A model generated the notes under the pieces. It worked only from the letters and a program-made list of their open reading frames with translations. It was not told where the DNA came from and did not search any database. The translations under genes were made by a program, and so were the position numbers. 64,000 nucleotides of DNA from Pseudomonas hormoni (lineage in GTDB: Bacteria > Pseudomonadota > Gammaproteobacteria > Pseudomonadales > Pseudomonadaceae): contig NZ_CP075566.1 in assembly GCF_018502625.1 (NCBI RefSeq), positions 1,369,001-1,433,000 on the forward strand. Reading direction: 5' to 3'. This document shows, piece by piece, positions 47,494 through 56,511 of the stretch (its first letter is position 1; each line of letters opens with the position of its first letter).

Positions 47494-47620
47494 GACAACG
47501 GTTTTCTCGGCAGATCGGGCGGGCGTCGGCCGTCTATTACGCCGTACTTGAGATGGCCAACGCAACCACCGGAATGCCTGGATGTCACACACTGAACACA
47601 CATGTCCGGAGCGCTGGCCC

Positions 47621-48415
47621 ATGAAGAATCTGCGAATCGCAACGTTCAACGTCAATGGCATGCGCGCCCGGCTGCCGAACCTGCTGGCCTGGCTGGAGCG
47701 GGAAAAACCGGACATCGCCTGTTTGCAGGAGCTCAAGTCGGTGGACAGTGCATTTCCTGCCGCAGAACTTGAGGCTGCCGGCTACGGCGCGATTTGGCAG
47801 GGTCAGTCATCGTGGAACGGGGTGGCGATTCTGGCACGGGATGCGCAACCACTGGAGAGTCGTCGCGGTTTGCCGGGTGACGACGGAGATACCCACAGTC
47901 GGTATCTGGAGGCCGCCGTGCACGGTGTCCTGGTGGGCTGCCTGTATCTTCCAAACGGCAATCCACAGCCAGGGCCGAAGTTCGATTACAAGCTGGCCTG
48001 GTTCGAGCGGCTGATCGCCTACGCCAAGGATCTCCAGAGCAGCGAACACCCGGTAGTGCTGGCCGGCGACTACAACGTGGTGCCGACTGACCTGGACATC
48101 TATAACCCACGGTCCTGGCTCAAGGATGCGTTGCTGCAACCGGAAAGCCGCGAGTGTTATCAACGGTTGCTGGATCAGGGGTGGACCGATTCCCTGCGCC
48201 ATCTGTATCCAGAGGATCGGCTCTACACCTTCTGGGACTATTTCCGACAACACTGGCAGAAAAACTCCGGGTTACGCATCGATCATCTGTTGCTCAATCC
48301 GGCGCTGAGTCCTTATCTGCAAGAGGCCGGTGTCGATGCCTGGGTGCGCAACGAGCCGCATGCCAGCGACCATGCACCGACGTGGATTCAACTGGGTTCG
48401 CGCAAGCGCCGTTGA
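47621..48415 (+). CDS. xthA: exodeoxyribonuclease III (AP endonuclease)
   Basis: Removes 3' blocks and cleaves abasic sites in base excision repair. The 264-residue protein has RIATFNVNGMRARL, the metal Glu in CLQELKS, DYNVVPTDLDIYN, the FWDYF loop, LRIDHLLLNP and the general-base His in NEPHASDHAPTW. Length is that of ExoIII-family enzymes. GGAG lies 8 bases before the ATG. Pseudomonas usually carries more than one ExoIII-type gene, so this may not be the main one. Confidence 0.92.
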   Translation: MKNLRIATFNVNGMRARLPNLLAWLEREKPDIACLQELKSVDSAFPAAELEAAGYGAIWQGQSSWNGVAILARDAQPLESRRGLPGDDGDTHSRYLEAAVHGVLVGCLYLPNGNPQPGPKFDYKLAWFERLIAYAKDLQSSEHPVVLAGDYNVVPTDLDIYNPRSWLKDALLQPESRECYQRLLDQGWTDSLRHLYPEDRLYTFWDYFRQHWQKNSGLRIDHLLLNPALSPYLQEAGVDAWVRNEPHASDHAPTWIQLGSRKRR

Positions 48416-48526
48416 TTTTTTGTGAGTGGCGATTGGCGAAATCAATTGTCGGTCGAACCGCTTTATCCCTTATACATGGCGCCCATCGGCGGAGATATCC
48501 GCGGCCCCGTGCATAAGGACCGAGCA

Positions 48527-49354
48527 ATGAGCGAGCCACGTCTGAGCAATCCTGCGTTGTACCTGCAACGTCTGGGTTTCGACGCGCCACCGGCGCCAAC
48601 CCTGGAAACCCTGCGTCAGTTGCAGTTTCGTCACACCGGAGTGTTCCCGTTCGAGAACCTCACCACGTTGTCTGGCGAGCCGGTACTCATCGACTTGCCG
48701 TCCATTGAGCAAAAAGTCCTGCACGATGGCCGCGGTGGTTACTGCTACGAACTCAACAACCTGTTCCTGGCCCTGCTTCAGGCGTTGGGTTTCGACGCTT
48801 GCGGCATCTCCGGGCGCGTGGTCATGGGCCAGCCCGAGGGCGCATGGACTGCACGTACGCACCGCTTGAGCCTGGTCACACTGGAGGGCGTGCGCTACAT
48901 CACCGATGTGGGTTTCGGCGGTATGGTCCCCACCGCGCCGCTGCTGCTCGACACTCCGGACGAGCAACTCACCCCTCACGAACCCTATCGGATCGAACGC
49001 CACGAAGACGGCTACACCCTGCGCGCCAACGTCGCCGGTGAATGGCGACCGATGTACATCTTTGACCTGCAACGCCAGGAAGACATCGATTACACCGTCG
49101 GCAACTGGTATGTCTCAACCCACCCCGAATCATCTTTTGCCAAACAGCTGATGGTGGCGCGGACGGGGGAAGGTTGGCGGCGCACGCTGAACAACGGCAG
49201 CTTTGCGATTCACCGGCTCGGCAGCGAGAGCGAGCGGCGGCAGATCGCGGAGCTGGATGATCTGGTCCAGTTGCTGGAGAGCGAGTTCGGGATCCGGGTG
49301 CCTGAGCATGCCCATTTGAAACAGGTGCTTGGGCGGTTGATCGAGCCGGCCTAG
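48527..49354 (+). CDS. nat: arylamine N-acetyltransferase
   Basis: Transfers acetyl from acetyl-CoA to arylamines and hydrazines. The 275-residue enzyme has the Cys-His-Asp triad: GRGGYCYELN, RTHRLSLVT and YITDVGFGG. The N-terminal helical domain FRHTGVFPFENLTTLSG is typical. The ATG at 48527 has AAGGA upstream. Its last 4 bases overlap the convergent brnA stop. Confidence 0.95.
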   Translation: MSEPRLSNPALYLQRLGFDAPPAPTLETLRQLQFRHTGVFPFENLTTLSGEPVLIDLPSIEQKVLHDGRGGYCYELNNLFLALLQALGFDACGISGRVVMGQPEGAWTARTHRLSLVTLEGVRYITDVGFGGMVPTAPLLLDTPDEQLTPHEPYRIERHEDGYTLRANVAGEWRPMYIFDLQRQEDIDYTVGNWYVSTHPESSFAKQLMVARTGEGWRRTLNNGSFAIHRLGSESERRQIAELDDLVQLLESEFGIRVPEHAHLKQVLGRLIEPA

Positions 49355-49668
49355 GGGCGAACGTCAGGCTCCATCATTCGATGGATTTCGCTGACGGCGT
49401 CCAGCAACTTTTTTTCCAGGCTTTTCAGGTCGGAGGGCGTTATCCCTTTTTTGAGATGCCCGGTCTCTGCAGATTCTTTTTTGCCACTGAGTAACGCGTG
49501 TCGCAGTGTGTTGTTGATCACCGTCTGGTACCCATACCCCTCTTTTTCCGCGAGTGCGCGAGCGGCCTCTATGACCGCTTCATCCAGCATGATGGTAATG
49601 CGGGTTTTGCCTTTGCCGGGGGCAACCGCCCCACGCCTGGCATTGCTGAAGTCGTATTCATCTTTCAT
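49351..49668 (-). CDS. brnA: BrnA antitoxin
   Basis: A 105-residue antitoxin with a ribbon-helix-helix DNA-binding part (KTRITIMLDEAVIEAARALAEKEGYGYQTVINNTLRHAL) after a disordered N-terminus (MKDEYDFSNARRGAV), which matches BrnA. It should neutralise BrnT and repress the operon. The ATG at 49668 has GGAGG 8 bases upstream, lying within the end of brnT; a GTG at 49671 is in frame. The toxin gene comes first, which is normal for brnTA. Confidence 0.9.
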   Translation of the reverse strand: MKDEYDFSNARRGAVAPGKGKTRITIMLDEAVIEAARALAEKEGYGYQTVINNTLRHALLSGKKESAETGHLKKGITPSDLKSLEKKLLDAVSEIHRMMEPDVRP

Positions 49669-49671
49669 CAC

Positions 49672-49953
49672 TCAAGCCTCCAAATATTGACGACGCTCGT
49701 TTTTCGTGGCGAGACGCGCAGAAATGATTCGAACGAAATTCGGATCGCGGTAGGTGTACGCGACGACCAGCAAGCGAGCTTTGGCGTCCAGCCCCATGGT
49801 GATCCATCGTTGCTCATCATGAAGATCATCCTGGAGAGTTAGCGCTCGTTCGTCATGGAACACGGCCTCAGTCTCTGCGAGGCTGATGCCTTGATGCTTC
49901 AGTTTGTTCGCCGCGTTTTTTGCCTTGTGGTACTGAATTTCGAATGACTTCAT
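49672..49953 (-). CDS. brnT: BrnT toxin
   Basis: A 93-residue ribonuclease toxin of the RelE-like BrnT family. The family pattern is visible: KAKNAANKLKHQGISLAETEAVFHD, DDLHDEQRWITMGLD, LLVVAYTYRDPNFVRIISARLATKNERRQYLE. It forms a TA module with brnA three bases downstream. The AT-rich inverted repeat just upstream is a good candidate for the autoregulatory site. Confidence 0.92.
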   Translation of the reverse strand: MKSFEIQYHKAKNAANKLKHQGISLAETEAVFHDERALTLQDDLHDEQRWITMGLDAKARLLVVAYTYRDPNFVRIISARLATKNERRQYLEA

Positions 49954-49958
49954 TATGC

Positions 49959-49973
49959 ATACTTTATATGTAT
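49959..49973. promoter_or_regulatory. candidate BrnA operator
   Basis: ATACTTTATATGTAT is an inverted repeat (ATAC/GTAT) 6 bp upstream of the brnT ATG, in an AT-rich block that also contains likely -10 sequence. Confidence 0.55.
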
Positions 49974-50103
49974 AAAAAAGAGAGCGACCCTACCGGTGGT
50001 CGCCAGGAACTCAAAAGACTAGCGGCAGATGTGGGGGGGGGCTGGGACGGATATATTTCAAGGTTTATTGAAGGATGCTATGGGTGAGGTGCTGGGCGGG
50101 GAT

Positions 50104-50160
50104 GGACACATGTCCATAATCTGACCGATGAGTTGTATACAACTCTATAGACATTTGTCC
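50104..50160. promoter_or_regulatory. operator cluster upstream of purine permease
   Basis: A perfect 16-bp palindrome, GAGTTGTATACAACTC (50130-50145), lies between two copies of a second site, GGACACATGTCC (50104-50115) and AGACATTTGTCC (50149-50160), both GACA-NN-TGTC with centres exactly 45 bp apart. TTGTATACAA is a GntR-like half-site pattern. The cluster ends 51 bp before the permease ATG. Confidence 0.65.
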
Positions 50161-50211
50161 TGAGTCTTGCATACAGTGTGCGCATAACAAAAACCAGGGA
50201 ACCCCCCAACC

Positions 50212-51729
50212 ATGAAAACGCCCCATGTTTCACACCAACGGCCTGAGGACGAAAACCTCGGGGTCGGCGCGAATATGGCTTACGGCCTGCAACATGTTCT
50301 GACCATGTACGGCGGTATCGTCGCTGTGCCGTTGATTATCGGCCAGGCGGCCGGGCTCTCGCCGGCGGACATCGGTTTGTTGATTGCTGCTTCATTGTTT
50401 GCGGGGGGCTTGGCGACATTGCTGCAGACCCTCGGTTTACCGTTTTTCGGCTGCCAGTTACCACTGGTGCAGGGCGTGTCGTTCTCCGGCGTCGCGACCA
50501 TGGTGGCGATCGTCAGCAGTGGCGGGGAGGGCGGGTTTCAGTCGATTCTCGGCGCGGTGATTGCCGCATCGTTGATCGGATTGCTGATCACCCCCGTGTT
50601 CTCGCGCATCACCAAATTCTTCCCGCCGCTGGTCACGGGCATCGTGATCACGACCATTGGCCTGACGCTGATGCCGGTGGCCGCGCGTTGGGCCATGGGC
50701 GGCAACAGCCATGCGGCGGATTTCGGCAGCATGGCGAACATCGGTCTGGCGGCGGTGACGCTGGTGCTGGTGCTGTTGTTGAGCAAAATCGGCAGTGCAA
50801 CGATCTCCCGTTTGTCGATCCTGCTGGCGATGGTCATCGGCACGATCATCGCGGTGTTTCTCGGCATGGCAGACTTCTCGTCCGTCACCCAAGGCCCGAT
50901 GTTCGGCTTCCCGACGCCGTTCCATTTCGGCATGCCCACCTTCCACTTTGCTGCGATCCTGTCGATGTGCATCGTGGTCATGGTGACGCTGGTGGAAACC
51001 TCGGCGGACATCCTCGCCGTCGGCGAAATCATCGGCACCAAGGTTGACTCCAAACGCCTGGGCAACGGCCTGCGCGCCGACATGCTGTCGAGCATGATCG
51101 CGCCGATCTTCGGTTCTTTCACGCAAAGCGCGTTCGCCCAGAACGTCGGTCTGGTGGCGGTGACCGGGATCAAGAGCCGTTTCGTGGTGGCCACCGGCGG
51201 CTTGTTCCTGGTAATCCTGGGTCTATTGCCCTTCATGGGCCGGGTCATCGCCGCCGTGCCGACTTCCGTGCTGGGTGGTGCCGGTATCGTGCTGTTCGGC
51301 ACCGTGGCGGCCAGCGGCATTCGTACATTGTCCAAGGTCGACTACCGCAACAACGTCAACCTGATCATCGTCGCCACTTCCATCGGTTTCGGCATGATCC
51401 CCATCGCCGCGCCGAATTTCTACGACCACTTCCCCAGCTGGTTCGCGACGATCTTCCACTCGGGCATCAGCTCCTCGGCGATCATGGCCATCGTGCTGAA
51501 CCTGACCTTCAACCACCTCACCGCCGGCAACTCGGATCAACAGTCGGTGTTTGCGGCGGGCACTGAACGTGTCCTGCGTTATCAGGATCTGGCCGCGTTG
51601 CGCGAAGGGGATTACTTCAGCGAAGGCAAATTGCATGACTGCGACGGGAAAGAGATCCCGGTGGTGGAGGCGGACCATGGGCATGGAGAGCCACGGGCGA
51701 TGCCTGCGAAAAGCAGTGAGCACGTGTGA
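50212..51729 (+). CDS. NCS2-family purine (uric acid/xanthine) permease
   Basis: A 505-residue membrane protein with about 14 helices. NCS2 marks include GLQHVLTMYGGIVAVPLIIG, the QGVSFSGVATM segment, the NAT-type substrate loop TQSAFAQNVGLVAVTGIKSR and LVETSADILAVGE. The QNVGLVAVTG motif points to the xanthine/uric acid group, not uracil. The C-terminus is long, acidic and His-rich (EADHGHGEP). No other purine-catabolism gene is near. A palindrome-rich promoter suggests tight control. Confidence 0.88.
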   Translation: MKTPHVSHQRPEDENLGVGANMAYGLQHVLTMYGGIVAVPLIIGQAAGLSPADIGLLIAASLFAGGLATLLQTLGLPFFGCQLPLVQGVSFSGVATMVAIVSSGGEGGFQSILGAVIAASLIGLLITPVFSRITKFFPPLVTGIVITTIGLTLMPVAARWAMGGNSHAADFGSMANIGLAAVTLVLVLLLSKIGSATISRLSILLAMVIGTIIAVFLGMADFSSVTQGPMFGFPTPFHFGMPTFHFAAILSMCIVVMVTLVETSADILAVGEIIGTKVDSKRLGNGLRADMLSSMIAPIFGSFTQSAFAQNVGLVAVTGIKSRFVVATGGLFLVILGLLPFMGRVIAAVPTSVLGGAGIVLFGTVAASGIRTLSKVDYRNNVNLIIVATSIGFGMIPIAAPNFYDHFPSWFATIFHSGISSSAIMAIVLNLTFNHLTAGNSDQQSVFAAGTERVLRYQDLAALREGDYFSEGKLHDCDGKEIPVVEADHGHGEPRAMPAKSSEHV

Positions 51730-51731
51730 AT

Positions 51732-51760
51732 AAAAAGGTGCCTTCCGGGGCGCCTTTTTA
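51732..51760 (+). terminator. intrinsic terminator after purine permease
   Basis: AAAAAGGTGCC/GGCGCCTTTTT stem with one G-T pair and a T-run, right after the stop. Confidence 0.88.
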
Positions 51761-51797
51761 CATGATCGACGTACAACGCAACTTTTCTGCCGACCAC

Positions 51798-51835
51798 AAA
51801 AAAGCCCCTGAACCTTTCGATTCAGGGGCTTTTCG
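51798..51835 (-). terminator. intrinsic terminator after tRNA-Asn
   Basis: AAAAAAGCCCCTGAA/TTCAGGGGCTTTTC stem. On the minus strand it follows the tRNA-Asn gene by 12 bases. Confidence 0.88.
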
Positions 51836-51846
51836 TTATTTCTGTC

Positions 51847-51922
<76 letters not shown>

Positions 51923-52105
51923 ATGGCGTGTATGTTACTGATTCAAAAAGAGAAGTCAAGCACCTGTTAACAACTTGAGGGTTTCATCGGGACGGACGGT
52001 GGTTTATCGGCGATTGGCGGTTACCAGAACAGCACCAGAGGTCTACCATGGCCGCCCGGAAGTGGTTACACGCGCTGCCGGCCATTCGCCGAAAAGGTAC
52101 GCGCC

Positions 52106-52153
52106 ATGAATTACCCAGCCCTCGCATTCCGAAGCAACGAGGTGTTCGCATGA
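52106..52153 (+). CDS. candidate 15-codon leader ORF
   Basis: Encodes MNYPALAFRSNEVFA, with AAGG 8 bases before its ATG. Its TGA overlaps the next ATG as ATGA. The arrangement suggests translational coupling to the 76-aa gene. Too short to be sure. Confidence 0.35.
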   Translation: MNYPALAFRSNEVFA

Positions 52154-52380
52154 GCATCGCACAGATCAGCCTGCCCAAAGGGGTCGGCCCCCACGCCGAA
52201 AAACTGTTCGACGCCATCACTCAGGCCAGCACCGCTGACGAATTGAACCGCGCAGGCGGCAAGGCCGAAGGTTTTGTCCTGGGCCTGGAAAGCACCAAGG
52301 CCATCAAAAGCCAGGTCGCCGAATCGCTGTACGTCGCCTATGACGACGCGGCCAGCCAGCGTGCGACCGAACTGGCTTAA
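52150..52380 (+). CDS. small hypothetical protein (76 aa)
   Basis: A soluble 76-residue protein, MSIAQISLPKGVGPHAEKLFDAITQ..., with predominantly helical character and Ala-rich. GAGG lies 7 bases before the ATG, inside the leader ORF. Start could be earlier (52048) in frame, but that part is basic and unlike the rest. The last 4 bases overlap the convergent gene. Function is unknown. Confidence 0.65.
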   Translation: MSIAQISLPKGVGPHAEKLFDAITQASTADELNRAGGKAEGFVLGLESTKAIKSQVAESLYVAYDDAASQRATELA

Positions 52381-52586
52381 CCGCCGAAGGTAACGGTGGC
52401 GAGCATCAGTTTGGCGTAAAGCAGCGTCGCGCCCAGTTGCACCAGCCACAAGGCCAGACCGCCGAGAAACACACCCGCAGCCACTTGCAGCACCAGGTTA
52501 TTGCTGCGTTTGGCCGGGACGCGGGGGATGAAGTCATTCAGGTCATCCAGGTCATCGCGCTCAGCGCGCAGGTCATCGTTTTTCAT
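52377..52586 (-). CDS. small membrane protein (69 aa)
   Basis: A charged N-terminus (MKNDDLRAERDDLDDLNDFIPRVPAKR) is followed by one or two membrane segments (LVLQVAAGVFLGGLALWLVQ, LLYAKLMLATVTF). The acidic first third and single anchor recall small Pseudomonas proteins beside the aminotransferase gene. Function unknown. Its stop overlaps the convergent neighbour by 4 bases. Confidence 0.7.
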   Translation of the reverse strand: MKNDDLRAERDDLDDLNDFIPRVPAKRSNNLVLQVAAGVFLGGLALWLVQLGATLLYAKLMLATVTFGG

Positions 52587-52624
52587 GTGGGCTCTCGTCA
52601 GAATTCAGGGTGTACACAAAACCT

Positions 52625-52716
52625 TGTGGGAGCCGGGCTTGCCCGCGATAGCGGTCTGTCAGCCAACATTGATATTGAATGTGATGGCTCCATCGCGGGC
52701 AAGCCCGGCTCCCACA
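52625..52716. repeat. REP pair (GGGCTTGCCC subtype)
   Basis: Perfect 25-nt arms at 52625-52649 and 52692-52716, cores GCCGGGC-TT-GCCCGCG. Confidence 0.9.
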
Positions 52717-52776
52717 GTAATATGATGTGCAGTCTAGAGCGCTCGGCCATGAGGTCGAGAATTATCTGCGACCAAT

Positions 52777-52809
52777 AAAAAACGGGAAGCCATTTGGCTT
52801 CCCGTTTTT
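52777..52809 (-). terminator. intrinsic terminator after aminotransferase
   Basis: AAAAAACGGGAAGCCA/TGGCTTCCCGTTTTT. On the minus strand it lies after the aminotransferase stop. Confidence 0.9.
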
Positions 52810-52825
52810 CGTAGTGCCGGAAGAC

Positions 52826-54022
52826 TCAGATCACCGCAACGATGGCCTTGGTCACGACATCTATGTTGCTCTGGTTCAGCGCGGCGACGCAGATGCGGCC
52901 GGTGTCCAGGGCGTAGATGCCGAACTCGTTGCGCAGGCGGGTCACTTGCTCAACCGTGAGGCCGGAGTAAGAGAACATGCCGCGCTGACGACCGACGAAG
53001 CTGAAGTCACGTTGCGGAGCCTGTTTCGCCAGCAGGTCAACCATCTGGGTGCGCATGCCGCGAATCCGCAGGCGCATTTCGGCGAGTTCTTCTTCCCACT
53101 GGGCGCGCAGTACCGGGCTGTTCAACACAGCGGCGACGATGCTTGCACCGTGGGTCGGCGGGTTGGAGTAGTTGGTGCGGATCACGCGTTTGACTTGCGA
53201 CAGCACGCGCGCGCTTTCTTCTTTCGATTCGCTGACGATCGACAGGGCGCCAACGCGCTCGCCGTACAGCGAGAAGGATTTGGAGAACGAGCTGGAGACG
53301 AAGAAGGTCAGGCCCGATTCAGCGAACAGACGCACGGCGGCGGCGTCTTCGTCGATGCCATCGCCAAAGCCCTGGTAGGCCATGTCGAGGAACGGCACGT
53401 GACCTTTGGCCTTCACCACTTCCAGGACGTTTTTCCAGTCCGCAGGGCTGAGGTCCACGCCGGTCGGGTTGTGGCAGCACGCGTGCAGCACAACGATGGA
53501 ACCGGACGGCAGGGCGTTCAGGTCTTCCAGCAGGCCGACACGGTTAACGTCGTGGGTCGCGGCGTCGTAGTAACGATAGTTCTGCACCGGGAAACCGGCG
53601 GTTTCGAACAGCGCGCGGTGGTTTTCCCAGCTTGGGTCGCTGATCGCCACGACAGCGTTCGGCAGCAGTTGCTTGAGGAAGTCGGCACCGATTTTCAGGG
53701 CGCCAGTACCGCCAACGGCCTGAGTGGTGATGACGCGGCCAGCAGCGATCAGCGGCGAGTCATTGCCAAAAAGCAGTTTCTGAACGGCCTGGTCGTAGGC
53801 AGCGATGCCATCGATTGGCAAGTAGCCACGGGAAGCGTGTTGAGCGACGCGAATCGTCTCGGCTTCGACAACGGCGCGCAGGAGTGGAATTCGCCCCTCC
53901 TCGTTGCAGTAAACACCGACCCCCAGGTTGACCTTGTTGGTACGGGTATCGGCGTTGAATGCTTCGTTGAGGCCCAGGATTGGATCGCGTGGTGCCATTT
54001 CGACAGCGGAGAACAGGCTCAT
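52826..54022 (-). CDS. aromatic amino acid aminotransferase (AspC/TyrB family)
   Basis: PLP enzyme of fold type I, 398 residues. It begins MSLFSAVEMAPRDPILGLNEAFNADTRTNKVNLGVGVY as in AspC/TyrB. PLP contacts are the Asn in CCHNPTGVDL, Asp-x-x-Tyr in LDMAYQGFGDG, and the Schiff-base Lys in SSSFSKSFSLYGERVGAL. The C-terminus has the substrate Arg in QRGMFSYSGL and ALNQSNID. Aspartate or aromatic preference cannot be read directly; in Pseudomonas this uvrB-linked gene is usually called TyrB-like. It is divergent from uvrB. Confidence 0.9.
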   Translation of the reverse strand: MSLFSAVEMAPRDPILGLNEAFNADTRTNKVNLGVGVYCNEEGRIPLLRAVVEAETIRVAQHASRGYLPIDGIAAYDQAVQKLLFGNDSPLIAAGRVITTQAVGGTGALKIGADFLKQLLPNAVVAISDPSWENHRALFETAGFPVQNYRYYDAATHDVNRVGLLEDLNALPSGSIVVLHACCHNPTGVDLSPADWKNVLEVVKAKGHVPFLDMAYQGFGDGIDEDAAAVRLFAESGLTFFVSSSFSKSFSLYGERVGALSIVSESKEESARVLSQVKRVIRTNYSNPPTHGASIVAAVLNSPVLRAQWEEELAEMRLRIRGMRTQMVDLLAKQAPQRDFSFVGRQRGMFSYSGLTVEQVTRLRNEFGIYALDTGRICVAALNQSNIDVVTKAIVAVI

Positions 54023-54360
54023 TTTTGCGGCGGCTCTGAATGGAGAGTGGAGGGACGTGTCGCGCTCCAGCCGAATGCACTAGAGCGGTGCACAAACGGG
54101 GAGCTAGTATAGAGGCCATCTGCGATTGATGGCGACAGTCGATTCGGCTTTTACCGTAAGTTTTTCCGATTATTTTTCGACCGTTAGTCGATTGATCCCG
54201 TCAAAGACTTCAAGGGATGTAGGACGTTTGCCTTGAAAGCGAGGGCAATCGACTCCACATTGAGCACAATCCAGTTTTTTCCTCGGGCGACGTCGGTCGT
54301 TTGTGGTCTTTTTCGTTGCTGTCCGGTTTGCCCGGACGGGCGCGACCCAGAGGGTATTTC
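54023..54360. promoter_or_regulatory. aminotransferase/uvrB divergent intergenic region
   Basis: This 338-bp stretch holds no gene. An AT-rich block (54150-54180) likely includes promoters. TATACT on the minus strand near 54103-54108 fits the aminotransferase -10. AGTCGATT occurs at 54137-54144 and 54186-54193 and inverted at 54247-54254. I find no CTG-N10-CAG LexA box for uvrB. Confidence 0.55.
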
Positions 54361-56376
54361 ATGTCTGAATTCCAGCTAGTCACCCGCTTCGAGCCCGCCG
54401 GCGATCAGCCGGAAGCCATTCGCCTGATGGTCGAGGGCATCGAAGCCGGGCTGGCGCACCAGACGTTGCTCGGTGTGACCGGCTCGGGCAAGACGTTCAG
54501 CATCGCCAACGTCATCGCCCAGGTTCAGCGCCCGACGCTGGTGCTGGCGCCGAACAAGACCCTGGCCGCGCAGTTGTACGGTGAATTCAAGGCGTTTTTT
54601 CCGAACAATGCTGTCGAGTACTTCGTTTCCTACTACGACTATTACCAGCCCGAAGCCTACGTGCCGTCCTCGGACACCTTCATCGAGAAAGACGCCTCGA
54701 TCAACGATCACATCGAACAGATGCGACTCTCGGCGACCAAAGCGTTGCTGGAGCGCAAAGACGCGATCATTGTCACCACGGTGTCGTGCATCTACGGTCT
54801 GGGCAGTCCGGAAACCTATTTGAAAATGGTGCTGCACGTGGATCGGGGCGACAAGCTCGATCAGCGCGCCTTGCTGCGTCGCCTGGCGGACCTGCAATAC
54901 ACCCGCAACGACATGGATTTCGCCCGCGCAACCTTCCGCGTGCGCGGTGATGTGATCGACATTCACCCGGCAGAATCCGATTTCGAAGCGATCCGCATCG
55001 AGCTGTTCGATGACGAAGTCGAGAGCCTGTCGGCCTTCGATCCGCTGACCGGCGAGGTGATCCGCAAGCTGCCGCGCTTCACCTTCTACCCGAAAAGCCA
55101 CTACGTAACGCCGCGAGAAACCCTGCTCGGTGCCATCGAAGGGATCAAGGTCGAGTTGCAGGAGCGCCTGGAATACTTGCGTTCCAACAACAAACTGGTG
55201 GAAGCGCAACGTCTTGAGCAACGCACCCGTTTCGACCTGGAGATGATTCTCGAGCTGGGCTACTGCAACGGCATCGAAAACTACTCGCGCTACCTCTCGG
55301 GCCGTGCCTCCGGTGAAGCGCCGCCGACCTTGTTCGATTACTTGCCGGCCGACGCCTTGCTGGTGATCGACGAATCCCACGTCAGCGTGCCGCAGGTCGG
55401 CGCCATGTATAAGGGCGACCGCTCACGTAAAGAAACGCTGGTGGAATACGGCTTCCGTCTGCCTTCGGCGCTGGACAACCGGCCAATGCGCTTCGACGAG
55501 TTCGAAGGCATCAGCCCGCAGACGATTTTTGTCTCGGCCACGCCGGGCAACTACGAGGCGGAACATGCGGGCCGGGTGGTCGAGCAACTGGTGCGCCCGA
55601 CCGGCCTGGTGGACCCGCAAATCGAAATCCGTCCGGCGCTGACCCAAGTCGACGATTTGCTTTCGGAAATCACCAAGCGCGTCGCCCTTGAAGAGCGGGT
55701 GTTGGTCACCACACTGACCAAGCGCATGTCCGAAGACTTGACCGATTACCTGGCCGACCACGGCGTGCGGGTGCGTTATCTGCACTCGGACATCGACACC
55801 GTGGAGCGCGTGGAAATCATCCGCGATTTGCGTCTCGGCACCTTCGATGTATTGGTGGGGATCAACCTGCTGCGTGAAGGCCTGGACATGCCGGAAGTCT
55901 CGCTGGTGGCGATCCTCGATGCGGACAAGGAAGGCTTCCTGCGTTCCGAGCGCTCGCTGATCCAGACCATCGGTCGCGCGGCGCGTAACCTCAACGGTCG
56001 GGCGATTCTCTACGCAGACCGGATCACCGGCTCCATGGAACGGGCGATCGGCGAAACCGAGCGTCGTCGCGACAAGCAGATTGCTTTCAACCTGGCCAAC
56101 GGCATTACGCCGAAGGGTGTGTTCAAGGACGTTGCCGACATCATGGAAGGCGCCACCGTGCCGGGCTCGCGCAGCAAGAAGCGCAAAGGCATGGCCAAGG
56201 CCGCCGAGGAAAGCGCCAAGTACGAAGCCGAATTGCGTTCGCCGGGCGAAGTCGCCAAGCGTATCAAAGCCTTGGAAGAGAAGATGTACGCGTTGGCTCG
56301 CGATCTTGAATTCGAAGCGGCGGCGCAGATGCGCGATGAGATTACCAAGTTGCGGGAGCGGTTGATCGCTGTTTGA
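54361..56376 (+). CDS. uvrB: excinuclease ABC subunit UvrB
   Basis: Damage-verifying helicase of nucleotide excision repair, 671 residues. Walker [15 protein letters not shown], the beta-hairpin [55 protein letters not shown], and [26 protein letters not shown] are all seen. The C-terminal UVR helix pair ([25 protein letters not shown]) binds UvrC/UvrB. AGAGGG lies 6 bases before the ATG. Confidence 0.97.
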   Translation: MSEFQLVTRFEPAGDQPEAIRLMVEGIEAGLAHQTLLGVTGSGKTFSIANVIAQVQRPTLVLAPNKTLAAQLYGEFKAFFPNNAVEYFVSYYDYYQPEAYVPSSDTFIEKDASINDHIEQMRLSATKALLERKDAIIVTTVSCIYGLGSPETYLKMVLHVDRGDKLDQRALLRRLADLQYTRNDMDFARATFRVRGDVIDIHPAESDFEAIRIELFDDEVESLSAFDPLTGEVIRKLPRFTFYPKSHYVTPRETLLGAIEGIKVELQERLEYLRSNNKLVEAQRLEQRTRFDLEMILELGYCNGIENYSRYLSGRASGEAPPTLFDYLPADALLVIDESHVSVPQVGAMYKGDRSRKETLVEYGFRLPSALDNRPMRFDEFEGISPQTIFVSATPGNYEAEHAGRVVEQLVRPTGLVDPQIEIRPALTQVDDLLSEITKRVALEERVLVTTLTKRMSEDLTDYLADHGVRVRYLHSDIDTVERVEIIRDLRLGTFDVLVGINLLREGLDMPEVSLVAILDADKEGFLRSERSLIQTIGRAARNLNGRAILYADRITGSMERAIGETERRRDKQIAFNLANGITPKGVFKDVADIMEGATVPGSRSKKRKGMAKAAEESAKYEAELRSPGEVAKRIKALEEKMYALARDLEFEAAAQMRDEITKLRERLIAV

Positions 56377-56400
56377 GATTTGCGGTGCCTGTCAGGCCGC

Positions 56401-56483
56401 CATCGCGAGCAGGCTCGCTCCCACAGTTGACCGAGTTGACCCAGTGAACGCGATCCAATATGGGAGCGAGCCTGCTCGCGATG
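56401..56483. repeat. REP pair (GCGAGC subtype)
   Basis: Perfect 23-nt arms at 56401-56423 and 56461-56483, same core as the pair after queF. It lies between the convergent uvrB and emrB genes. Confidence 0.9.
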
Positions 56484-56511
56484 AGGCCAGTCTTGACGCC
56501 ACAATACTCAA

